This document shows positions 42,762 to 50,851 of a stretch of 64,000 nucleotides of DNA, in pieces. The notes under the pieces are model-generated. The model was not told the origin of the DNA. It ran no database searches and was given only the letters and a program-made list of their open reading frames with translations. The DNA comes from CAZMXP01 sp964570285 (GTDB taxonomy: Bacteria > Planctomycetota > PLA2). The position numbers were made by a program, and so were the translations under genes. The stretch is taken from NCBI GenBank assembly GCA_964570285.1, contig CAZMXP010000025.1:5626-69625 (forward strand), read 5' to 3'. The stretch's first letter is position 1; every line of letters begins with the position of its first letter.

Positions 42762-44744
42762 ATGCGCCACCTCGTACCCTGCCTGCTGCTGCTGTGGCTT
42801 CCGCCCGCGCTCGCGGAGGCGCAGGAGTCCTGCCTCGAGTGCCACACGTCGCGCGAGAAGCTCGAGTCGTCGCGCGTCGATGCGGCCGCCCCCGTGGACC
42901 GGCTGCTGATCGACCGGGAGCGCTACGCGGCCTCGGTCCACGCGTCGCGCTCGTGCGGCGATTGCCACTTCGAGTTCGAGACGAGGCCGCACCCGAAGGG
43001 GGCGGAGACCGCGACCTGCGGCGAATGCCACGAGGAGGCGCAACGGGTCTTCGCGGAGAGTGTGCACGGGAAGGCGAAGGAGCCGGTCTCCTGCGCCGCC
43101 TGCCACGGCGTGCACGACGCGCGCAAGGCCTCCGACCGCTCGGCCCCCCTGCACCCCCTGAACATCCACCTGACCTGCGGCAAGTGCCACTTCGCGAGCG
43201 ACCCCTCCGCGATGACGCCGGAGCAGATGCTGAGGGACCCGCACAGCGACGACACCCACGCGCACGGCATCCTGAAGAGCGGCCTCGTCGTCTCCGCGAC
43301 CTGCGTCTCCTGCCACGGCGGGCACGAGATCCGCGGCAAGGGCGACCCGGCGTCGAAGGTCGCCCGCGAGCGCGTGCACGAGACCTGCGGCGCCTGCCAC
43401 GTCGGCGTGCTGGAGCAGTACAAGAAGAGCGTCCACCACTTGCGTTCCAACGGGCCCGAGCACAAGGGGGCGACCTGCACCGACTGCCATGTGCCGCACG
43501 ACATCGAGCGGGCGGGCCGCGACACCCGCTTCCGCTCCGCCGAGCGGTGCGCGCAGTGCCACGAGGAGCGCTCTGGCTCCTATCGCCAGACCTACCACGG
43601 GAAGGTGGCGCACCTGGGACTGGCAACGGAGGTCGCGACCTGCGCCTCCTGCCACGGCGCGCACGCGATCCTGCCGTCGTCCGACCCCGCCTCGACGATC
43701 CACCCCGACCGGCGCGTCGCGACCTGCGCGCAGTGCCACGAGGACGCCCACGCGTCGTTCGCCTCCTACGCGATCCACGCCGATCCCCGCGACGGCGGCG
43801 CCCACCCGGGCCTGCACTTCATCTACCGCGCGATGTGGTGGCTGCTCGTCGTGACCTTCGGCGCGACGGGATTGCATTCGATTCTCTGGCTCATCCGTTC
43901 GCTGATCGCGAAGGAGTGGAGGCTCGCGCGCCACGCGCCCGGAGATCGGCTCGTCCGCCGCTGGCGCCCCTTCTACACCTACCTGCACGTCGCGATCATG
44001 ACCGCGTTCCTCCTGCTTGCCTCCACCGGGCTGCCGCTGCACTACAGCGACCGGCCCTGGGCGTCGGGGCTGATGGCGTTCTTCGGGGGGCCCGCGAGCG
44101 GCGCGCTCGTGCACCGCACGGCGGCGCTGCTGATGATCGTCAGTGTGGCAAGCTACCTCGGGCACATCGCGTGGCGCGCGCTCGTGCGCAGGGAGCCGGG
44201 CCTCTGGTCGGGCCCCAACACGATGCTGCCGCGGTGGAGGGACCTGAGGGACTGCGCGCAGCACGTCCGGTGGTTCCTCGGGCTCGGGCCCAAGCCGCGC
44301 TTCGACCGCTGGACCTACTGGGAGAAGTTCGACTTCTGGGCGGTCTTCTGGGGGATCGCGGTCATCGGGGGCTCGGGGGTCATCCTCTGGCTGCCCGAGG
44401 CGGCGACGCGCGTGCTGCCGGGCTGGGCGATCAACGTCGCCGTCGTCATCCACGGCCACGAGGCGCTGCTCGCGGTCGGCTTCATCTTCTCGATCCACAT
44501 CTTCAACACGCAGCTCCGGCCCGAGAAGTTCCCGATGGACACGCTCTTCTACACCGGCGTCATCCCCGAGGAGGAGTTCCGCCGCGAACGCCCGGAGGAG
44601 TACGAGCGGGCGGTGAGGGAGGGCACGCTCGCGAGCCTCGCCGCGTCGCCCCCGACCCGCACCTCCCGCCTGCGCGCCCACCTGCTCGGCGCCGCCGCGC
44701 TCGCCGTCGGCCTCTGGCTCGTCGTCATGATGCTCGCCGCGTAG
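42762..44744 (+). CDS. Multiheme c / membrane cytochrome b fusion (CbcL-like quinone oxidoreductase)
   Basis: 660 residues. A signal peptide (LVPCLLLLWLPPALAEAQE) leads to 11 CxxCH sites between residues about 24 and 327 (CLECH, CGDCH, CGECH, CAACH, CGKCH, CVSCH, CGACH, CTDCH, CAQCH, CASCH, CAQCH). The rest is a cytochrome b561/thiosulfate-reductase-type membrane domain with His in successive helices: TGLHSILWLI, YTYLHVAIMTAFLLLASTGL, VHRTAALLMIVSVASYLGHI and INVAVVIHGHEALLAVGFIF with SIHIFN. The architecture resembles CbcL of Geobacter, an inner-membrane quinone oxidoreductase for extracellular respiration. That is a comparison of architecture, not an alignment. Confidence 0.87.
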   Translation: MRHLVPCLLLLWLPPALAEAQESCLECHTSREKLESSRVDAAAPVDRLLIDRERYAASVHASRSCGDCHFEFETRPHPKGAETATCGECHEEAQRVFAESVHGKAKEPVSCAACHGVHDARKASDRSAPLHPLNIHLTCGKCHFASDPSAMTPEQMLRDPHSDDTHAHGILKSGLVVSATCVSCHGGHEIRGKGDPASKVARERVHETCGACHVGVLEQYKKSVHHLRSNGPEHKGATCTDCHVPHDIERAGRDTRFRSAERCAQCHEERSGSYRQTYHGKVAHLGLATEVATCASCHGAHAILPSSDPASTIHPDRRVATCAQCHEDAHASFASYAIHADPRDGGAHPGLHFIYRAMWWLLVVTFGATGLHSILWLIRSLIAKEWRLARHAPGDRLVRRWRPFYTYLHVAIMTAFLLLASTGLPLHYSDRPWASGLMAFFGGPASGALVHRTAALLMIVSVASYLGHIAWRALVRREPGLWSGPNTMLPRWRDLRDCAQHVRWFLGLGPKPRFDRWTYWEKFDFWAVFWGIAVIGGSGVILWLPEAATRVLPGWAINVAVVIHGHEALLAVGFIFSIHIFNTQLRPEKFPMDTLFYTGVIPEEEFRRERPEEYERAVREGTLASLAASPPTRTSRLRAHLLGAAALAVGLWLVVMMLAA

Positions 44745-44767
44745 GCGAGGCGGGCGAGCGCGAAATG

Positions 44768-44874
44768 AAAACCACGAAGTCTCGAAGACACGAAGAAACT
44801 CCCACGACGCGGCACCCGCTCTGCGCGCAGGCTCGTCCCATCGCTTTCTCCGTGCCTTCGCGCCTTCGTGGTCA
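44768..44874. repeat. CACGAAG-type inverted repeat element
   Basis: ACCACGAAG (44771-44779) is matched by CTTCGTGGT (44864-44872), and CGAAG units repeat in the left arm (tCTCGAAGACACGAAGAAa) while CTTCG units repeat in the right arm. The roughly 107-bp element lies between the convergent multiheme/cytochrome b gene and the two-component operon. It encodes nothing recognisable. Similar CACGAAG palindromes are common intergenic repeats in environmental genomes. Confidence 0.75.
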
Positions 44875-44915
44875 TTGCTGAGAGTGACCCTTGCGGCGGC
44901 CCGCGCTCGTTCGGT

Positions 44916-44933
44916 TGCGGCGTCAAGCCGCGC
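44916..44933 (+). repeat. 18-bp dispersed repeat, copy B
   Basis: TGCGGCGTCAAGCCGCGC, identical to the reverse complement of 14016-14033. It sits just downstream of the CACGAAG-type inverted repeat in the same convergent intergenic region. Confidence 0.7.
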
Positions 44934-44942
44934 TGCGCCCGA

Positions 44943-45068
44943 TCAGTCCGCGACGGAGTAGCTGGCATCGACGAAGTGCTGGGAGATCCCGAACTCGGAC
45001 GAGCCGAGATGCTCCACCGCGGGGAGGAGCATCGCGAGGAGCCCGGCGACCAGGACGAGGGTCTTCAT
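44943..45068 (-). CDS. 41-residue exported peptide downstream of histidine kinase
   Basis: A minus-strand ATG at 45068 opens a 41-codon frame: MKTLVLVAGLLAMLLPAVEH, then a polar end (SSEFGISQHFVDASYSVAD) and TGA. The N-terminus is a good signal peptide or single membrane anchor. It begins 7 bp after the histidine kinase stop and on the same strand, so it fits the tight spacing of this operon. Small size makes chance possible, but signal quality and position favour a real gene; a sensor-linked or envelope peptide is one option. No family known. Confidence 0.5.
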   Translation of the reverse strand: MKTLVLVAGLLAMLLPAVEHLGSSEFGISQHFVDASYSVAD

Positions 45069-45075
45069 GACCCTA

Positions 45076-46671
45076 TCATCGGCCCGGCAGCGAGAGCACG
45101 AACAGCGCCCCGCCGCCGGCGGGGGACTCGTAGGTCAGCGTGCCGCCGAGGTCGCGGGCGAGGCCGCGGGAGAGCGCGAGGCCGAGGCCGAGGCCGCGGG
45201 TCGGGTCGGTCTCGTCGCGATGGCCGCGCTCGAAGGGCTTGAAGATCCGGCGCACGACGTCGGGGGGCACCCCCTCGCCGTGGTCGCGGACCGTGATCGT
45301 GACCCGGTCGCCCGCGGCGTCCGCGGCGACCTCGATCGGCTGTTCGCTGCGTCCGTACTTGCAAGCGTTCTCGACGAGATTGGCGAGGATCTGGCGCACG
45401 GCGTCGGCGTCCACCGTGAGGCCCCCGGACCCCCTCACGTTTACTTGCAAGCGCTGGCCCCCCTTCGCGGCGATGCGTTGCAAGTCGGGCTCGAGCCGGC
45501 CCATCAGCGCGGCGAGATCGATCGCCTCGGGGTGGAGCCTGAGCCGGCCCGACTCGAGCCGCGCGTGCGCGATCACGTTCTCGACCATGCGCGCCATCAG
45601 GTCGGACTCGCGCTGCAGCGTCTTGTGGTAGGTCGCGCGCTTTACGTCGTCCGTGACAAGTCCCTCGGCGAGCAAGTCACTGTAGAGGCGAAAGGTCGTC
45701 AGCGGGCTGCGCAATTCGTGCGTCACGAGGCCCGCGAAACGGCGCTGCCGCTCACCGAAGTCGATGCTGCGTTTCAATGCGACGCCGGCGAGCGCGATGG
45801 CGAGCAGGGCGACAGGCCAGAGCGTGGCCAGCAGCGTGTGCGTGCTCGTCCACGCCAGCATCGCGCCGGCGGGGCGGGAGGCGACGAGGCAGGCGGGGAG
45901 CGTGATCAGCCTTGTGTCGAAGTGGTGGGGGGCCGGGGGGAGGAGGTCGGCGTCGGGGAGGATGTCCCTGACCTCGTCGAGCAGCGTCCGGCGGATGCGC
46001 GGCCAGTCGGCGAGGAACCCCTGCAACGCGTCCTGCCCCTCGAGCGTGACGCGGCGGATGAAGAAGAGCCGGTCGCCCTGCCAGACCGGTTCGAGCGTGC
46101 CGATCGTCGAGGTCGGCGTCGCGGCGGACTTGGCCGCCTTCGCCCAGGGCGCCTGCTCCTTCGTCTTCTTCTCGGCCTCCTCGACCTGCGGGAGCATCGC
46201 CTTCGGGTCGACCGCGGTGGCGACCTCGTCGAGCAGCGCGCAGTTGGCCTCGATGCGCTTCTGCTGCTTCTCGTCCTGCACGAGCAGGTCGCGGGCCGCG
46301 CCGGTGGGGATCTGCGGCGAATGGAACACGCCGTCCGTCGCCACCTCGAAGTGGATCTTCGCGTAGTCGGGCGTGCCCTCCAGCAGCGGCGACGGGGTGA
46401 GGATCTCCCTCGGCTCGATCTTCTGCATGCCGCGGGTGTAGGCGTCCTCCTCGAGCACGCGCACGGCGCGGTAGTCGGTGAGCGGCCGCCGCGCCTCGGT
46501 GGCGAGGTCGAGGGAGAAGCGCTGGTCCATGCGGCTCAGCGCGAGGCGGAGGTTTGTTTGGAACCGCGCCTCGGCGCGCGCGTCGAGCAGGTCGCGGGAG
46601 ACCCACCCGAGGAAGGCGACGAGCGCCAGCGCGCCGATCGTGAACGCGGTCCAGAGCCAGCGGTGCCTCAC
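45076..46671 (-). CDS. Membrane sensor histidine kinase
   Basis: 531 residues from the GTG at 46671, which overlaps the response-regulator stop. First membrane helix LWTAFTIGALALVAFLGWVS, a roughly 230-residue extracytoplasmic sensor, second helix LLATLWPVALLAIALAGVAL. The HisKA box is FAGLVTHELRSPLTTFRLYS with the phospho-His; the ATPase domain has ILANLVENACKYG (N box), VRDHGEGVP (G1), IFKPFERG (F box) and GLGLGLALSRGLARDLGG (G2). The sensor domain is not recognised. It pairs with the regulator just upstream and shares an operon with two vWA proteins, suggesting it senses something at the envelope that they handle. Confidence 0.92.
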   Translation of the reverse strand: MRHRWLWTAFTIGALALVAFLGWVSRDLLDARAEARFQTNLRLALSRMDQRFSLDLATEARRPLTDYRAVRVLEEDAYTRGMQKIEPREILTPSPLLEGTPDYAKIHFEVATDGVFHSPQIPTGAARDLLVQDEKQQKRIEANCALLDEVATAVDPKAMLPQVEEAEKKTKEQAPWAKAAKSAATPTSTIGTLEPVWQGDRLFFIRRVTLEGQDALQGFLADWPRIRRTLLDEVRDILPDADLLPPAPHHFDTRLITLPACLVASRPAGAMLAWTSTHTLLATLWPVALLAIALAGVALKRSIDFGERQRRFAGLVTHELRSPLTTFRLYSDLLAEGLVTDDVKRATYHKTLQRESDLMARMVENVIAHARLESGRLRLHPEAIDLAALMGRLEPDLQRIAAKGGQRLQVNVRGSGGLTVDADAVRQILANLVENACKYGRSEQPIEVAADAAGDRVTITVRDHGEGVPPDVVRRIFKPFERGHRDETDPTRGLGLGLALSRGLARDLGGTLTYESPAGGGALFVLSLPGR

Positions 46672-47354
46672 GCGAGCATGTACCCCTTGCCGCGCACGGT
46701 CTGGATGCGGTCGCCCTCGCCGAGCTTGCCGCGCAGACGCGCGATGTGCATGTCGATCGTGCGCGTCTCGATCCCCTTCGGGTCGAGCCCCCAGACGCGC
46801 TGCAGCAGCTCCTCGCGGCTGACCGGGCGGCCGCGGCTCGCGGCGAGGTACTGGAGAAGCTCCGCCTCCTTCTCCGCGAGCGTCTCGCGCCGGCCGTCGG
46901 GGTGGCGGACCTCGCGGCTCTCGAGGTCGGCGGTGACGCCGCCGAGGTCGAGGGTGCCGACGGAGTGGGGGCGCTCGGCGGAGCGGCGGAGCACCGCCTC
47001 GACGCGGGCGAGCAGTTCCAGCGCGCCGAAGTTGTTCTTGATGAGATAGTCGTCGGCGGCGCACTGGCGGAGCCCCCGGACGCGGTCCTCCTCGCCGCCG
47101 AGCGCGGTGACGAAGATGACCGGCAGCGACGGCTTGCTCTTCCTGAGTTCCGTCACGAGGGAGAAGCCGTCGCGCTTCGGCAGCTTGATGTCGACGAGCG
47201 CGAGGTCGAGGTCGACCGAGAGCGCCTTCCGGAGCCCCTCCTCCCCGTCGGCGCTCTCGACGGTCTCGTAGCCGCCGCAGCCCAGCGTATCGACGAGACC
47301 CCTCCGGATGGAGGGGTCATCTTCGACGACGAGGACGCGGCGGCGGGGGGTCAT
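46668..47354 (-). CDS. OmpR/PhoB-family response regulator
   Basis: 228 residues. Receiver domain with the acidic pair VVEDDPS, phospho-acceptor Asp in LALVDIKLPKRDG and Thr in FVTALGG. The usual conserved Lys-Pro is altered: DDYLIKNNFGALEL keeps the Lys but has Asn where Pro is normal. The C-terminal winged helix is of OmpR type (SREELLQRVWGLDPKGIETR, RTIDMHIARLRGKLG, IQTVRGKGYML). Its ATG overlaps the stop of the vWA gene and its stop overlaps the kinase start, so the whole set is co-translated. Confidence 0.93.
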   Translation of the reverse strand: MTPRRRVLVVEDDPSIRRGLVDTLGCGGYETVESADGEEGLRKALSVDLDLALVDIKLPKRDGFSLVTELRKSKPSLPVIFVTALGGEEDRVRGLRQCAADDYLIKNNFGALELLARVEAVLRRSAERPHSVGTLDLGGVTADLESREVRHPDGRRETLAEKEAELLQYLAASRGRPVSREELLQRVWGLDPKGIETRTIDMHIARLRGKLGEGDRIQTVRGKGYMLA

Positions 47355-48466
47355 TCGCCGAAAGCGTACCCCTTCTTGGTCGCCTGCGCGCGGATGGCGT
47401 CGCGCACCGCGCGGTCGAAGGCCTTGTCGTCCTTCTGCTGCGTCTTCGCGAGTTCCGCCTCGATGAAGAGCGCGCGCTCCTTCTGGAGGCCCGCGATGTC
47501 GGCCTGGATCTTGCAGCGCTCGGCGTACTTCTCGTCGAGGTGCGCCTGGATCTCCGCGAGGCTCTTGCCGCGCAGCGCCTCCGGCAGATCCTCCTGCTTG
47601 ACCTCGGCGAGCTTCACCCTCCCCTCGCGGGTCACGTCCACGAGGCACCAGTTGCACTGGTAGAACGCGCCGACCTTGCACGCCGCGCGCTCGGCGGCGG
47701 CGGCGGGAGCCGCCTCCTCCGCCTTCTTGTCCTGCGCCGTCTGGCGCGCCCATCCCGCGTCGCCCTGCGCGCCGTAGGGCACGTACGTCCCATTCAGGGC
47801 CGTCGAGAGGGTCGCGAGCTTGGTGTCGAAGGGGGTCGCGACCGTGACGGTGCCTCGGTCCTGGTCGATGCTGGCGAAGTGTCCGTCCGCGAGCGTGGCG
47901 ACCTCCTTCCACGCCGGCGCGAGGCTGTCCGTGGCGGGCCCGCAGTAGATCGAGTTCACCATGACGCCGTTGCCGATCAGCGACCGGCAGACGTCGCGGA
48001 AGTTTACGACGGGATCCTGCTCCGCCGACTCGTTGCCGGCGACGATGACGAGCTTGAGGGCCGACTTGCGGCCGTCCCACTTGAGCCCCTCCATCGCGCG
48101 CTGGAGCACCCGGCCGACGTACTCGTCGCCGCCGTTCGTCGTCTGCGCGAACATCTCCTGCGAGATCAGGTCGAGGTCCTCGGTCAGGTCCGAATGGACC
48201 TTGACCCAGCCCGACTCCGCCGTGTGGCCGTTGTTGCCGAAGGTCAGGAAGGCGACGCGCAGCCGCGGGAGCGGCTTCGCGAGCGCGAGGTCGTTGACGA
48301 TGGACCAGATCTTCGTGCGGGCGGCGTCGAGCAGCCCGTTCATGCTGCCCGACGTGTCGAGGCAGATCGCGAGGTCGATGACCCGCGGTTCCTTCGCTTC
48401 CTCGGCGTGGGCGGCGGCGCCGGCCACGAGCAGCAGGGCCAGGAGGGACGTGCGGAGTGTGGACAT
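47351..48466 (-). CDS. Exported vWA-domain protein
   Basis: 371 residues with a signal peptide (LRTSLLALLLVAGAAAHAEE). The von Willebrand A domain has the MIDAS motif DTSGSMNG near residue 37 and the later T/D positions (TTNGGDEYVGR; ALKLVIVAGNESAEQD). After about residue 245 comes a linker and a helical, charged C-terminal part with a CxxxxxxxxCNWC group (ACKVGAFYQCNWCLVD) and a coiled-coil (LAEIQAHLDEKYAERCKIQA). Likely a metal-dependent adhesion or scaffolding protein in the periplasm. Its ATG shares one base with the TAA of the VIT-vWA gene. Confidence 0.85.
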   Translation of the reverse strand: MSTLRTSLLALLLVAGAAAHAEEAKEPRVIDLAICLDTSGSMNGLLDAARTKIWSIVNDLALAKPLPRLRVAFLTFGNNGHTAESGWVKVHSDLTEDLDLISQEMFAQTTNGGDEYVGRVLQRAMEGLKWDGRKSALKLVIVAGNESAEQDPVVNFRDVCRSLIGNGVMVNSIYCGPATDSLAPAWKEVATLADGHFASIDQDRGTVTVATPFDTKLATLSTALNGTYVPYGAQGDAGWARQTAQDKKAEEAAPAAAAERAACKVGAFYQCNWCLVDVTREGRVKLAEVKQEDLPEALRGKSLAEIQAHLDEKYAERCKIQADIAGLQKERALFIEAELAKTQQKDDKAFDRAVRDAIRAQATKKGYAFGE

Positions 48467-50730
48467 TACTTGCTCTCCTCTGCGAATGAGTTGCGGACAA
48501 GGATGTTCAGGTTCTGGTAGCGGAGGAAGATCTCCCCCTTGCGCGCGACGAGCGCCTGCCGGCCCTCGAGGACCAGCGCGTCGAGCAGCGCGGCGAACTC
48601 CGGCGTGCCGAAGACCACGGTCCGGTCGGCCTTGATGTCGCCCTTCTGGGCGATCACGTTGCCGTCGATCCAGGCGTCGCCGCGCTTGAAGAAGCCGCGG
48701 TCGCACACCTGCACGACGTTCTCGACCTCGACCTCCTCCATCTTGCTGTTGTAGAAGGCGCTCTTCGCCGCGACGCGCTCCTGCTTCTTCCCCTTGTCGA
48801 CGTTCAGCCCCTGGGCGACGGCGCCGCCCCCGGAGCGCACGCGCACCGCCTTGCCCTCGATCTCCCTCCCGCACTCGGCCGCGAGCGCGTCCCACGCGGC
48901 GAGGTTGGTCCCCTCGGTGGCGAGGAAGGAGGTGTACTCCGACAGGATGCCGAATTCCGTACTCAGACGGAGGATCTCCTCCCGGAGTTCGCGGAAGCGC
49001 GGGTCGTTGAAGATGGAGTCGCCGACCACGGCGGGCCGCTCGGCCCCCGCGGCCCCCCCCTGCCGGATCTGGTCGATCAGGTACGCGATGCGCCGGCCCG
49101 CCCAGAGCCTCGACACGAACGCGTTCCTCGTCGTGGTCCCGTCGAGCGGGAACTCCATCAGGAACTGGCGGTCCTCGCCGAGGAAGTTGCCGCCGACGCG
49201 GAAGCGCAGCGGCGCCTCGCCGCGGTACTGGCCGAGCAGCACGAGCTGGTCGCCGTCGAAGAGGTCGGGCAGCACCATCGGGATCAGCTCGCGCACGGCG
49301 AGCGTCGTCACGTTGCCGGCGGCGTCGAGCGTCTCGAGCTTGGCGCCGGAGAAGACCGGGCCGAAGAGGCGGCGGTAGACCTGCGCGACCTTGACCTCGA
49401 CGTCCTCGCCGGGCAGCACGTAGGTGCTCGTGCTGCGCGTGACCTCGGCGATGCGGTCGAGCAGCGGCACATTGACATCGTGGCCGACGCCGAAGGTGAA
49501 GACGCGGCGCCGGTGGGGGTTGCCCTGCTCGACGAGCTCGCGGATCGCGACCTCGGAGGTGCGGCCGATCGTTGGCAGGCCGTCGGTCAGGAAGAGCACG
49601 ATCGGCAGCATGCCCGGCGACGGCGGCTGCCGCAGCGCCTCGACGAGCGCGTCGTGGATGTTGGTGCCGCCGAGCGGCCGAAGCGCGCCGAGGTAGGCGC
49701 GTGCCTGCCGCACGCTCTCCTCGGTGCGCAGCACCGGCTTCGGCGCGAAGAGCTCGACGCCGTTGCTGTAGTCGATGATGTTGAAGCTCTCGCCGTCGAG
49801 CAGCCCCTCGATGACCTGCAGCGCGGCCGCCTTCGCCTGGTCCATGTTGCCGCCGGCCATGCTGCCGCTGCGGTCGATCACGACGGTGATCTCGCGCAGC
49901 ACGCGCCGCTCCTTCGCGGGAGGGGCCGCGGGCAGCCCGGCGAGCAGCAGGAAGTAGCCGCCGCCCACCTTCGGGTCGGGGTAGGCGAAGAGCGACGCGG
50001 AGAGCCCGCTGCGCTCGAGCAGGCAGGAGAGGCGGAACGGGCCCGCCTCGATGCGCCCGCCCTCCTGCGCCCGCAGCGAGAGGCGGCCGGGCGCGTGGCG
50101 CTTGATCGCGAGGTTGTGGCTCGGCGAGTAGACCGTGGCGATCGGCGACCTGCATTCGATCTCCACGCTGACCTCCCACGGCACCTCGGCATCGAGCAGC
50201 TCGCTGCGGAGCAGCACGTAGTCCATGCGGTTGCTGTCCGTCGCGAGGATCTGGTGGTAGGCGAGGCGCACCCGCTGCGTGCCGCCGGGCGGCACCGGGA
50301 AGACGCTCGTCCGGATCAGGCCGTAGCCCGCGAATTCGAGCAGCGCCGGGTCGCGCACCTGCGCGACGATGGTGTCGTAGGTGCGCCGCGCCTCCGACGC
50401 GGGCAGCAGCTTCGCGGTCGGCTCCGCCGCCGCACCCTGGAAGTCGAACGCATGCACGACGGCGCCGTCGGGCACCGGCACGAGCAGCACCGCCTCCGCC
50501 GGGCGCCGGCCCGGGTTGCGCAGATGGATGTCGAGGGTCGTCGTCGCCGCCTGCTCCAGGATCTCGACACGCGCGCCGACCTTCTCGATGCGGATCGCCT
50601 CGACGTCCGGCGCCGGCCGCCAACTCCGCGACTGCGGCACGATGATGTGGTGGCGGGCCATCTCCTGGGATTGCGCCTGCGGCGCGATCCCGATCAGGAG
50701 CAGGGCGAGGAGGAAGGGCGAGCGCTTCAT
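48466..50730 (-). CDS. Exported VIT and vWA domain protein
   Basis: 754 residues with a signal peptide (PFLLALLLIGIAPQAQSQ). Residues about 45-165 are a VIT domain (inter-alpha-trypsin inhibitor type: VEILEQAATTTLDIHLRNPG, AVLLVPVPDGAVVHAFDFQG, EARRTYDTIVAQVRDPALLE). A vWA domain starts near 270 with a MIDAS motif DRSGSMAGG and continues with LRPLGGTNIHDALVEAL and VLFLTDGLPTIG. The C-terminal 200 residues are typical of bacterial VIT-vWA proteins (LSTEFGILSEYTSFLATEG). It leads the operon vWA - regulator - kinase - small peptide. Confidence 0.9.
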   Translation of the reverse strand: MKRSPFLLALLLIGIAPQAQSQEMARHHIIVPQSRSWRPAPDVEAIRIEKVGARVEILEQAATTTLDIHLRNPGRRPAEAVLLVPVPDGAVVHAFDFQGAAAEPTAKLLPASEARRTYDTIVAQVRDPALLEFAGYGLIRTSVFPVPPGGTQRVRLAYHQILATDSNRMDYVLLRSELLDAEVPWEVSVEIECRSPIATVYSPSHNLAIKRHAPGRLSLRAQEGGRIEAGPFRLSCLLERSGLSASLFAYPDPKVGGGYFLLLAGLPAAPPAKERRVLREITVVIDRSGSMAGGNMDQAKAAALQVIEGLLDGESFNIIDYSNGVELFAPKPVLRTEESVRQARAYLGALRPLGGTNIHDALVEALRQPPSPGMLPIVLFLTDGLPTIGRTSEVAIRELVEQGNPHRRRVFTFGVGHDVNVPLLDRIAEVTRSTSTYVLPGEDVEVKVAQVYRRLFGPVFSGAKLETLDAAGNVTTLAVRELIPMVLPDLFDGDQLVLLGQYRGEAPLRFRVGGNFLGEDRQFLMEFPLDGTTTRNAFVSRLWAGRRIAYLIDQIRQGGAAGAERPAVVGDSIFNDPRFRELREEILRLSTEFGILSEYTSFLATEGTNLAAWDALAAECGREIEGKAVRVRSGGGAVAQGLNVDKGKKQERVAAKSAFYNSKMEEVEVENVVQVCDRGFFKRGDAWIDGNVIAQKGDIKADRTVVFGTPEFAALLDALVLEGRQALVARKGEIFLRYQNLNILVRNSFAEESK

Positions 50731-50790
50731 GCCCTATTTGTACGGCCCGCGCGGGGGGTGGGAGGTAACGGGCAGGTAAACCGGCCCCCC

Positions 50791-50822
50791 GCGGGACAAA
50801 GGGGTCAGACCCCGTTGTCCCG
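50791..50822. repeat. Palindromic repeat, copy 3
   Basis: The 32-bp core GCGGGACAA...TTGTCCCG with the GGGGTC/GACCCC centre is the same as at 22483-22517 and 25896-25930, but the outermost bases differ. It lies between two minus-strand genes, 60 bp upstream of the VIT-vWA start and 29 bp after the stop of the gene at 50852. Confidence 0.9.
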
Positions 50823-50851
50823 GGCAGGTGCGAACGGATCGAGGGAGGGGC

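Noticed and set aside
22483..50822. The palindromic repeats as a CRISPR array
   Set aside because: Only three copies, kilobases apart, with no regular spacers or cas genes.
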